From: a virus | Strand: one strand, 5' to 3' | DNA length: 62,693 nt | Virus record (IMG/VR): IMGVR_UViG_3300047379_001393 | Span: 1 to 62,693 of that record | Part shown: in pieces, positions 8,377-18,400 of the stretch | How positions within the stretch are numbered: position 1 is the stretch's first letter | Layout of the letters: each line of letters opens with the position of its first letter | The notes under the pieces: model-generated | The model's input: the letters and a program-made list of their open reading frames with translations, nothing else | What the model was told of the DNA's origin: nothing | The model's database searches: none | Program-made: the position numbers and the translations under genes

Positions 8377-9001
8377 CTTTAGCCTCAAGATTAGAAAGGC
8401 GCTCTTCTAAAATATCAATTTTTTTTTGCTGATCTTTTATAGCGCCAACCAGTAAAGCAGTAACTCGATCATACTTAACTGCTTTAAAGCCATTATCCCT
8501 AGTAACAACTATTTCAGGAGCAACCTTTTCTACTTGCTGAGCAATAAGACCAATATCATGACCACTGTAAGTTCCTTGTTTATTATTCCAGTCAAACTCG
8601 ACAGCGTCAAGGGATAAAATTTTATCTAAAGGTTTATCAATAGAAATTATATTATCTTTTAATTTTTCATCGGAAGAAGTGAAAGCGATAACATCACCTA
8701 AACTATGTACTCCATTTAAACATCCAATATAAAAAGCATGATCTTTTGTAGCTAAAGTATTTATTCCGATCACATGACAATTTATTTTATCCTCAATTCT
8801 ATTATTAAAACCTTGAATAATACTAGAAGATCTGGAATTTTTAATTACATTATTTTGGCCACCCAAAATAACATTAACCGCATCGTAACCTCCACCAAAA
8901 AGACTTGAGTCTGACGGAGGTGCGGGATTAACAATTTCAGTAGAATCAAAAGATCCGCCGGATTCTATTACGGAAGGTATATTTACATCAGGATTAGACA
9001 T
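8366..9001 (-). CDS. stand-alone fibre tip with S74 intramolecular chaperone
   Basis: This is a 211-residue protein. Residues about 30-90 (NVILGGQNNVIKNSRSSSII and GFNNRIEDK) are short beta repeats of trimeric head-fibre type. From about residue 107 (TSSDEKLKDNIISID) it is a Peptidase_S74 chaperone, with the conserved S-D-x-x-L-K start at which self-cleavage occurs in family members, DIGLIAQQVEKVAPEIV, and a C-terminal coiled coil (KKIDILEERLSNLEAK). The S74 domain trimerises fibres and is cut off after folding. Here it stands 15 nt after the giant fibre gene, which shows no S74 domain itself, so it may fold that fibre's tip in trans or be a separate small tip protein. It closely resembles the end of the fibre at 43484-45400. 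Confidence 0.85.
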   Translation of the reverse strand: MSNPDVNIPSVIESGGSFDSTEIVNPAPPSDSSLFGGGYDAVNVILGGQNNVIKNSRSSSIIQGFNNRIEDKINCHVIGINTLATKDHAFYIGCLNGVHSLGDVIAFTSSDEKLKDNIISIDKPLDKILSLDAVEFDWNNKQGTYSGHDIGLIAQQVEKVAPEIVVTRDNGFKAVKYDRVTALLVGAIKDQQKKIDILEERLSNLEAKANC

Positions 9002-9016
9002 TATATTTTATATTAA

Positions 9017-12000
9017 TTAAATTAAATTCAGAAGTCCAGAATCATTATTAGAATAGTATTTACCCATCATGCTAGGGTTAGTAAAACCATTATAAATAAA
9101 AATCCAATTTTCTGTTGACGATAAAAACAACCAATGCCCATTAATAGAATATACATTACTAACAAAAGTCCAACCGTATATTGTTGAGCCTTGCGTTGAA
9201 TGTACATACATCCAGAAATTTATTTCCGGACTGACCTCCTCGGTATATAATGCATTTACATCTAAAGGTGGTTGCCCTGCAGTCCACTTATTAGAATCCT
9301 CTGGAAGCGGCGTGGTTTCAGAATTAGCTTCGGTACAATAATATAAATGACTAATATTATTTATATTTCTTGTAACGATATCATTTACCTCATAACTATC
9401 CCCAGATTGCCATACTTTGGCATCCAATATTCTCCTCCAATATTTATTACCATAAAACACAATTGCATCTTTAGGGATCTCATTGGGAACTGTTAAGGGA
9501 GAAGACCAAACCCCATAATATTTATAATCTGAACCCCTAAATCTCGGAAGTAAAAACACAGACATATCTTTATTATTATAAAAAGCATTTTTAATTTCCA
9601 ACCACTTGTTATGATCATTAAATGCGGATATATCTCCCCTCAATAAATTCTGAGGGCAATAAACTTCTTTACCTAACTTAGAATTTTCCAACACATAACC
9701 ATCTTGACCTAGGTGTACTGGAGTTGGAGATACATCGGTAACAATCGCTTTTTCACCAAATCTACCTAAAACCTTAAAAGATATTGGAGAAAAATCATAG
9801 TCAAAAACTATACTACGATCTTCTGTGGAATAAATATTATTAATATAAGTCCCAAAATCAATAACTGGTGGATTATATTCTATATGATTATATCTACCGG
9901 CAGATACTGACTGAAGGCTTCCTCCTTCAATTTTATTAAAGCTGCCAGCCCCAATCATGTTAGCTCCAGCGTGACCACTAGTTGATTCTGGCATTTCGTT
10001 CTTATATCCTGCGCATATTACAGAAAAATTATCTCCCACATTATTATCAAATCCACCAACTATCGTAGAAAATCTGCCAGTTATATCATTATATGCGCCA
10101 CCCACAATACTAGAAGCAAGACCATGAAATCCGCCGTAACCAGTTATATTCTGATTATACCCTCCCCCTATAAATGTAGCATTAGGTCCATCCATACTAT
10201 AAAAATCAACATCTGTTCTAGGAACATTATTGAGGGTTAATGTCCCCTTGATTTCTATTTTATTCTCTTGACCATTAAACCTAATATAAGATTCATCACT
10301 ACCCACATCAAATTTTGGATTAGGTAAATTATTTTCCAATTCATTACCCAAAAAGAAGCCTGTGACACCATTAGCATATTCTTTACCGACTGTTTTAATG
10401 ACACCTCCGTGACCAACATATTGATTGCTGGGATTAAGTTCTCCCTCCCCCATAGTTAGCGTTCTTGTTATAATTGCGTCTTCAGCTAATAAAAGTCTAG
10501 TTGCTACAGATTCAAATTGCGCTCCAAAAGTTTTCCAATAAAAAGAATTGGTACTTATACTAGGATCCATATGACCGACACTTGAAGGTCCACTACTATT
10601 TATTGCCATATAAAAAGTATTGTTAGTGTCTCTAAATACTACGTCACCACGCAAATCTTCTACTTCGTTAGCTCCATCTAGAACCCCTATATAATCCTTA
10701 TCAGGGCTCCATATACCTCTAAACACAGGAGACCTCCCGGTTGGTCCTGGAGCTCCATCAGATAATAAACTTATAGAATTTACATGCTCAATTCCTTGCT
10801 CAATTCCCGATGCAAATATAACTAAAGAACTTAAAAAAGAAGGGTTTTGACTCTGAATCATTGCATCGAAACCAGTGACATCAAATATAGCAGTAGCCTT
10901 TTTTATATTATTATCAAACCCCCCATAAACACCAAAGCTTGCATCAGAAGATGTTAGTGTTGGGTCATACTTAAATCCACTTATATCATACTTTCCATTA
11001 TTATGGTCTGTATATGAAATATATTCATAACCTCCAGGACTTGTTACCTTAAATCTAACTTGGTTTGAATCAATAGAGCTGTTTCTGTAATAAGCGGATA
11101 TCTTTGAGGAAGCGCTTGCGTCTTGAGGAACAAGGGCGTTTGAGGCATCTTCTACATAATCAAAATAATTAGGTTCGCAAGATAAAGACATCAAGGTAAA
11201 TTCTGTACCGTCTTTTTGCCTTATATTTCCTTCTATAGTAAGATCTCCATCATCGAAATATAAACGTCCATTATCTGCGGCAAATACAAAAGATCCATCA
11301 CCACTAATCGCAAATCCATCAGGCTGACTGCTTGCTGGCTCAACTAATCCAGGAAAGCCTGCGCTTCTAATTTGTCCACTTAAATTATTTCCGCCAACCT
11401 GTATATCTTGACCATATATTTCTGCAGACCTAATTTTATCTGCCGTAAGATTATGTACTTTTGCGTTAGTTATTGCTGCGTTCTGTATATGAGCTGTACC
11501 TATAGTAGCGTTAGCAAAAGCGTGCCACATTGGAGTAGCGGTTCCTAAAGAATTTCTCGCAATTATAAAGTCATGTTCGGGTCCGAGTAGATTAGGTTTA
11601 CTTTCATCAACGCCTATGCTCTGACCTTCTCCGGCAGGATGATAATAAGAAGTGTCATAATTTCCGGTGTAATAAATACTCCTTAAAGGATTATTGATTC
11701 CCCTAGGTCCATCATCAAGACCCTCTAGATCAGCTCCATTTAAACCAACAAGACCTAATTCTATTTTTTGATCTTCTGTCAGTGGAGTAATACTTTCCCC
11801 ATGAGTAGGGATTTTACCTGTCGCGCTCCAATAAATAAAAGGGTCAGTCGTTTCCCCTGGGCCAATAACATATCCAGTTCCATTATAATATATAAAATGC
11901 CTATCCCAAGAAACAGACGGTGCTTGAGGAGTATTATCTTTAAATGGATCATTAGGGATTAATGATAAAACATTTGGAAAAACCTCTGTAATATTTTGCT

Positions 12001-15000
12001 CAAAATCTTGAATATCAGTGGTTTCCATTTGACCTAAAATAAGATCTAATCCCTTTACATCGATCAGACTTGTATCTCCATCCCCCATAAAAGGCCCTTT
12101 ATTGCCCCCATTATCTACAGGTCTAATCCAAAAATATTTTCTTTGATTTGTTTTTCCTTTATATATAGCATCTAAATTACTTGGCCTACTAGCAGTAATA
12201 TTTAATATTCTCTCAGCATTACCTATCCCATCAGCGGGATCTTCTATTTCACTTAACAATGGACCTATAGAGGAAAGAGGTTGGCCAATTCTATTGTAAC
12301 CTGTATTCTCCAAGTGCGTTAGATTTTTATTTAAAGCTGGAAATTTTAAAACATCGTCATTTGAAGCCCAGATCTCATAGTATTTTATGTCCCTAGGAAC
12401 TAAACCTGGATTTCCGATAGTCGTTACAGGTGAATCCCAATTCAAAAAATACGTTTCAAAAGATGTGTCTCCTTCAAAATTCTCAACAGGGCCAGGTACA
12501 TAATTATCTATCAGGTTTTCAGATACAGGCCCAGGTGGCAGACTAGGATCTTCATTACTGTAACCTTTGGGGTATATTCTGACGTAACCGTCAACACTAT
12601 ACAAATCTCCAGAACCAAAGTCATCAAAAGGTAATATCTTATAGTAATACCCAGTCATCTCCTCGTCTATAGGAGGAGGATTTTCCGGGCCGTCATCCAC
12701 TATTGTATTTACATTTGTACCAAAAGTAGCGTCTGCTGGACCAAACGTACTTTTAACAAAAGTAGCAGCCCCAGTACCAGGTAAACCCTCGCTATCCAAT
12801 ATACTAAAATTTTCATCCTCAGATCGATATAAATGAACTTTGGTTGTTTTTTCTCTTGACTCAGAAGCGTAATTAAAATGAAATTTAGTTTTAGTGACTT
12901 CACTAAAAGAATCCACTCTAAAAGTTCGATCTAAAATACTAGGCTCTTGATTTACCCCTATTATTCTTTCTGTTTGAATTGGATTGCCTAGGTTATCCAA
13001 AAGTGCAATCTCGAAACCAATAGATCTTTTACCGCTCTCAGGTATACCTTTGTGCCCGAAAATTACATTTTGATAATTCGAACTTCTTTCCCATATGGGC
13101 ATCCAATGAGATTGGATATAATTGATATCCCCGACGCCAGCAGACTCTGTCTGGGCGTAAACAGGAGACCCAGTGGGTTCATCTTGCAAGGCTTTATAAA
13201 CCATACCTTCGTCAAAAACTAGATCATTAATTTTGTAAGATACACTTTGATCATATCCACTAATACTTATATCGAAACTATCGGAAGATTTAGGGTTCTG
13301 CAAAATCCAAGTACTCGAATCTAAAACAGGAGACCCTACTATAGGCGCACTAACATCCCTATCAACTTTAAATATACTTTCTGCATAATCAACTGATTCT
13401 TTAGCTAAAGACCAATAGGAATTATTTAAAGAAGGGGTTACGGCTTGCGGTTGATTCTTTAAAGCTTTATATATCTCACCATTATATAAAACTAAATTAC
13501 CAACATAATACCCCCTACTAGGATTAAATATTTCAGCGGACACATTAGGTAAGACAACTAAGTCTCCGGAGCTATAATCATGATTCTGGTTAAAAAAATC
13601 AGAGGAATACTCTGGCCCAAAATTTTGATTAACAATATATATATTATTTTCATATTGAACAGCATCAGAATATAATGAATTATTATTGAATAAATAATTT
13701 TGATTAGATTGCCAATCTTGATATTCTGGTTTAATATACGGGGATTGTATAGAATTATTCGCCTTTACCTCAAAGATTTTATCTTCACTACCAATAACGT
13801 GAAGAGGCCCACTTGTTTTCGAGTAAGCTACAGACGGATCGAAGTCTATAAGATCTTCGGGGAATCCTCCTCTTTTATATAATTGATTATTTAATTCTCT
13901 AGTATATTCATAAGAGTAAAATATTCTTGCGTTATGTAAGTTTGTTTCTATATTCTTTTCTAATAGATCACCAACAAAAGCTGACGATAGATCATTTCCA
14001 TAAGTGATAGGAGCTACAAACCTTTCAGTGTCTGCGTCAAACAAATGCCCACTAAAACCCAATAACCTAGGCACATCTGATTCAGATAGAATAAACCTCT
14101 CATTTTGTAAATCGACAGCATTACCATCGCTATCAATAGCACCCCAAGAGAATATTAAATCATCCTTTCTTTCTCTGTAAGAAAGATTTTGTATTTGAAT
14201 AAACGAAGTAAAATCTTTAAGGTCCCCACCAACAGTTAATCCTTCTTCGGAAATATTATAATTTACTCCCGTACCAAAACCATCTACTGGCTGAATTCCA
14301 TAATAATAAGAAAGTCCAAAAACCTGATCATAAGAAAAGCTATTATTCTGAACGTAACCATTAACTAAGAAAAAATCATCTACAGGTTCTTCAAGTTTTT
14401 CCCAATAACTTGAATTATTAGGAGATTTTGAAGATGAAGCTGTATGTTCAGAAATTGATCTGTATACAAAACCATCAGAATATTTTACAAATTGCCCCTG
14501 TTGATAATTTTTGTTTGGAATATTTTTCCAATCCCCAGCATCTTTTAGTTTATTATAATATTCATAATTATCAACTATACTACTAGATGAATATAAGGTT
14601 TTATCTCTAGGTAAAGCCAAACCGCTTACTCTAGCATCAATAAAGTCTGTATCAGAAGAGTTCCAGGAAAATAAAACAGACGACCCATTCATTTCACTTG
14701 AAAAACTATTAAAAACAGGAGCAGGGTTTATTCCAGTTAAAAGACCAGTGCAAGTTCTACCGAAAGAATCGTGGGCAACTATTTCAATAGAATTTATTCT
14801 TTCTAAAGATAAATCCTGAAAGGTGCCTGGGCCTAAATTTAATTGAAAATCTCTATAGAAATTTAAAGCTTCTCCTGGGTCCGCCGAGCTTAATTCTCTC
14901 TCCATATCTGGAGAATCATTCAAAACTTGTTCAGATATTAAATTACCCTGCTGCCCTGCATATATTTTAATTTCAAAATGATCAAAAAAAGTATCATTCA

Positions 15001-15475
15001 ATAATTCAGAATTTAAAGACTTACCTTCATTAGCGTGACCAATAGGAGGTACTAGGTCCCACTTTAACTGAATATCCTTGCCGACAAACTCGGAATTGAC
15101 AATTAATTTATCACCTTCAAAGAGAGGGCTATATTCATTAACGCTCCCTATATTAGCTTTTTCTGGTAAATTATCAATTCTTAAATTAGAAAAGGTAAAT
15201 GTTCCATCGAATTCTGGAGCACTAATACTTATTGTATCTTGAATAAATTCAGATCTTATACCTATTTGACTTACGGCAAACACCCTGACATTAAAAATCC
15301 CATAATTACCATATAAAGGAATAATTTTATCACAAGTTTCCCCAACTTCATCGACTAGTTTACTCCCTATGCCTAAATTATGAGTAAAAGAATAGTTATC
15401 TGATGTACCGACAACTTCGTATGAAGCGCTTAAATCCATCACTTCGAATTGAATCCCTATCGTTGTTGAAGACAT
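9017..15475 (-). CDS. giant tail fibre / receptor-binding protein
   Basis: This 2152-residue protein is encoded directly after the J-like gene (TAATG overlap at 15475). The N-terminal two thirds contain fibronectin-III-like stretches (PVFNSFSSEMNGSSVLFSWN, DFTSFIQIQNLSYRERKD, VENFEGDTSFETYFLNWDSP), as in the C-terminal parts of lambda-J-type proteins. Several short CBM5/12-like modules with a W...Y..GD.V...Y pattern are visible (YQQGQFVKYSDGFVYRS, YYVGNLVLYNGEIYKAL, VNDIVTRNINNISHLYYC). A middle part (AHIQNAAITNAKVHNLTADKI) matches the conserved segment found in many J and fibre proteins. Near the end are YadA-head-like repeats (ATFIGGGYNQNITGYGG, SIVGGAYNDITGRF, TIVGGFDNNVG) and a Trp-rich terminus. 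It probably reads sugars on the host surface. No S74 domain is present. Confidence 0.85.
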   Translation of the reverse strand: MSSTTIGIQFEVMDLSASYEVVGTSDNYSFTHNLGIGSKLVDEVGETCDKIIPLYGNYGIFNVRVFAVSQIGIRSEFIQDTISISAPEFDGTFTFSNLRIDNLPEKANIGSVNEYSPLFEGDKLIVNSEFVGKDIQLKWDLVPPIGHANEGKSLNSELLNDTFFDHFEIKIYAGQQGNLISEQVLNDSPDMERELSSADPGEALNFYRDFQLNLGPGTFQDLSLERINSIEIVAHDSFGRTCTGLLTGINPAPVFNSFSSEMNGSSVLFSWNSSDTDFIDARVSGLALPRDKTLYSSSSIVDNYEYYNKLKDAGDWKNIPNKNYQQGQFVKYSDGFVYRSISEHTASSSKSPNNSSYWEKLEEPVDDFFLVNGYVQNNSFSYDQVFGLSYYYGIQPVDGFGTGVNYNISEEGLTVGGDLKDFTSFIQIQNLSYRERKDDLIFSWGAIDSDGNAVDLQNERFILSESDVPRLLGFSGHLFDADTERFVAPITYGNDLSSAFVGDLLEKNIETNLHNARIFYSYEYTRELNNQLYKRGGFPEDLIDFDPSVAYSKTSGPLHVIGSEDKIFEVKANNSIQSPYIKPEYQDWQSNQNYLFNNNSLYSDAVQYENNIYIVNQNFGPEYSSDFFNQNHDYSSGDLVVLPNVSAEIFNPSRGYYVGNLVLYNGEIYKALKNQPQAVTPSLNNSYWSLAKESVDYAESIFKVDRDVSAPIVGSPVLDSSTWILQNPKSSDSFDISISGYDQSVSYKINDLVFDEGMVYKALQDEPTGSPVYAQTESAGVGDINYIQSHWMPIWERSSNYQNVIFGHKGIPESGKRSIGFEIALLDNLGNPIQTERIIGVNQEPSILDRTFRVDSFSEVTKTKFHFNYASESREKTTKVHLYRSEDENFSILDSEGLPGTGAATFVKSTFGPADATFGTNVNTIVDDGPENPPPIDEEMTGYYYKILPFDDFGSGDLYSVDGYVRIYPKGYSNEDPSLPPGPVSENLIDNYVPGPVENFEGDTSFETYFLNWDSPVTTIGNPGLVPRDIKYYEIWASNDDVLKFPALNKNLTHLENTGYNRIGQPLSSIGPLLSEIEDPADGIGNAERILNITASRPSNLDAIYKGKTNQRKYFWIRPVDNGGNKGPFMGDGDTSLIDVKGLDLILGQMETTDIQDFEQNITEVFPNVLSLIPNDPFKDNTPQAPSVSWDRHFIYYNGTGYVIGPGETTDPFIYWSATGKIPTHGESITPLTEDQKIELGLVGLNGADLEGLDDGPRGINNPLRSIYYTGNYDTSYYHPAGEGQSIGVDESKPNLLGPEHDFIIARNSLGTATPMWHAFANATIGTAHIQNAAITNAKVHNLTADKIRSAEIYGQDIQVGGNNLSGQIRSAGFPGLVEPASSQPDGFAISGDGSFVFAADNGRLYFDDGDLTIEGNIRQKDGTEFTLMSLSCEPNYFDYVEDASNALVPQDASASSKISAYYRNSSIDSNQVRFKVTSPGGYEYISYTDHNNGKYDISGFKYDPTLTSSDASFGVYGGFDNNIKKATAIFDVTGFDAMIQSQNPSFLSSLVIFASGIEQGIEHVNSISLLSDGAPGPTGRSPVFRGIWSPDKDYIGVLDGANEVEDLRGDVVFRDTNNTFYMAINSSGPSSVGHMDPSISTNSFYWKTFGAQFESVATRLLLAEDAIITRTLTMGEGELNPSNQYVGHGGVIKTVGKEYANGVTGFFLGNELENNLPNPKFDVGSDESYIRFNGQENKIEIKGTLTLNNVPRTDVDFYSMDGPNATFIGGGYNQNITGYGGFHGLASSIVGGAYNDITGRFSTIVGGFDNNVGDNFSVICAGYKNEMPESTSGHAGANMIGAGSFNKIEGGSLQSVSAGRYNHIEYNPPVIDFGTYINNIYSTEDRSIVFDYDFSPISFKVLGRFGEKAIVTDVSPTPVHLGQDGYVLENSKLGKEVYCPQNLLRGDISAFNDHNKWLEIKNAFYNNKDMSVFLLPRFRGSDYKYYGVWSSPLTVPNEIPKDAIVFYGNKYWRRILDAKVWQSGDSYEVNDIVTRNINNISHLYYCTEANSETTPLPEDSNKWTAGQPPLDVNALYTEEVSPEINFWMYVHSTQGSTIYGWTFVSNVYSINGHWLFLSSTENWIFIYNGFTNPSMMGKYYSNNDSGLLNLI

Positions 15476-18400
15476 TATGAAGTAAGATCGCTTAAGATTA
15501 AATTTTGAGGAGGTTCAGGTAAACGCATATCTGCTTGTGGAGGAATAGGCACTGTCGGAACCTTAATAGGTAAATTTTTATCTATAGATTCAAACTTTGA
15601 CTTATTATATTCTAAACCTACAACTTCATATTTTCTATATTCCATTTCCTTTACAGATAAAACCCTAAAAGCTTGTGACTGAAAATGCCTCAAAGATATG
15701 TTTTTGATTGACTCTGTGTAAAAAATCGACCCACTATCCGAAACATTGGTAGACTGAATTATTGAGGCTGCGGATTCTGAATCAAATAACTCTACTTCGT
15801 CATCATTAACAAAAGCTGTACTCCATTTTGCATTCATAATAGAATTAAGAGAATCACTACCAGACGTAAATCCAGAAATTTCTATAACCCTATTTCTATA
15901 CAAGTCCAACCCATGACCTTCAGGTAATCTTATTTTAATACAGTCTTTTTTGGTTAAAGAGCTTGTTTCGCTCAAAAACTCAACAGAACTTATTAAGCTT
16001 GAATGGTAAGCTGGATTAGAAGACTTATCAGAGTTAGTTAAAGAAACTTCTGTTTCTTCAGGAGGAGAGTCATTATAAAATTCATCAACTAAACCCATAT
16101 GGTAAGCGCTTTGAGAAATTACCCAATAACCCGCAGGGGAAGTGGAAACTTTTAAAACTTTATACTCACCACCTTCAGCGAGGATTATATCTTGCCCTGA
16201 CAAATAATCATGCTGGTCATCATATATAAAAAATATACCAACCTTACCGCCACTAATTTCATCATCATCATTACCAATACGCTCAACATACATCCATTTC
16301 TCTTCGCTATTAGACCACCAAAAATTATAATGCAAAGATTCATTCGTTGACACCCACCCGACACCCGTCCACCAGAACCAAAAAAACTCATCGACATTAG
16401 CTCTATCATCTTTCATGGAGCCAATATATATCCAGCCCATATATTGCCCATAAAACCATTCCTTACTACCCGAGAACCACACAGGTCCAAATATACTTGT
16501 ATCATACCAACTACTAGCTTTATCAAGGGTTTTGATAATAAATAAATTATTCATATTACTAGGCAAAGAAGTGGCTCCGGAAACTTGAGATCCATATAAA
16601 CCCTGAATATAGTAAGCTGATCCTATCTCAACTTGGTTAATATAGGATTGAGTAATCTCCCTGCCTCTATTATTTATTTTCTCTATACATAGAAAATGAT
16701 CTCCGCCTATATTATCAAAATTATCCCGTCCAGCATCAAGAATCTTAAGAACATTGATCCCATCAACAGAAACTTGAAGGGTGTGTTCGGTAGAGTTTAT
16801 CACATAATACGAAAAAGTTCCTATTCTATTTTTTTGCAAACCCAAAGGAAGAACGCCTTCCGAAACGAACCTAACCCTATCACCATCCTCCAACCCATGA
16901 TTATATATTCTTATTTTACTTGCATCGCTTTCAACCAGGAACGGCAACTTAACCATCAACTCAGAAATTATAGATGATTGTCCTTGAGGTCCTTTTATTT
17001 CTATAGAGGGATTATAATTTAACACTCCTTGGAATTTTACAATTTGAGGAGCTGGAGAAGCTATAGACCTTATTTCTTCATCTTGATCTTCACTAGATTT
17101 ATGATGAGGCGCCCTCTCATTTAATTCTAAATCTGTAATAGTAGGCATACCTACATTTACAGTTATATCAACTTTATCGATCGCGATTAAATCTCTGGCT
17201 GATTTATCAATTAAAAAATAATCAGATCCATCATTAAATTTACTGACATCCAATAATCTACCACTCATATTTCTCCCAGCACGCGATTCATCAGATACCT
17301 CAATAATACATCCCGGATACAAATAAGATGCCTCCTCTGAAGCGGTGAATGAAACTTGCTCAACCTCAACTTGAGAGCTCATTAAAAACCACTTGGCTAA
17401 CCTTCTTGCTTGAGTTTCCGAGGTTATACCTAAACCCATTACTTCTTTTTGTTGGTACCCAAATAACCTCATTCCGTCAGAATCTTCTTCATACACCATA
17501 TCAGGGGCAAAGTTCTTATCCTTATTATTAAATCTAATAAGAACAGCTGTAAATTTTTTGTTTTTTTCTGTTCCAGAATAAATAAATCCTTTCTCACGAG
17601 AAACATTAGAATTATTAAACAGCATAATTGGATTTTTTTCGCTATCCTGAAGGGTAATTATTTTTCCAAAACTATAACCAACTAAACCTCTAAAAACTGA
17701 AGCTATATTATTCATAGCCTGAATAGCCTCCGTTTTTTCGTTTAAATACATATTGCAAGTAAACCTACTCTCTACAATGGGGTGACTAATTTGAGCACAG
17801 CAAGCTCCCACAGTATAATGATAACCTTCTTCATAAAAAGTTGCAGGGTTATCTAGAAGATTAGGGCCATAAAGAGTGACTGTTTTTGCTGAGGGGTCGC
17901 TAGACTTTATCACTCTCTCTACAATTTTAACATTGCCCTTTCTAATAGCAGATTTTCTAGCGAAATCCTCTTTTTCATCCAAAGAAAAAATTCCGCTCCC
18001 TCCGTGCTGATATACAAAAAGAGCAATTTTTGCACCGCGCATTGAATCTCCGTTACCAAATTCTTTAATAAACTGGTGTTCATCTAAGGTTTCATAATCA
18101 TCAACAGAAACAACCCTATTAGCTTTATCCACGAAATAACTTTTTTTATAAATTAAAACATCAAAAGACCCCAGCTCACCATCCTCAGGGTCATCATGTT
18201 CTATGTTATTACAAACAAATGATCTTGGGAAATGTGTTGCGGTTTCGATTGGATACCTAGTTTCGACTAACTCATCACAGTATTTGGCTACTTGATAAAG
18301 TTGCCACTTATCTATATTATATTGCTCAAGACCATATTTACCAAGCCCATATCTTGGATTTTGAACTAAATCAAAAAAGATCCAAGCGGGATTATCCGTC

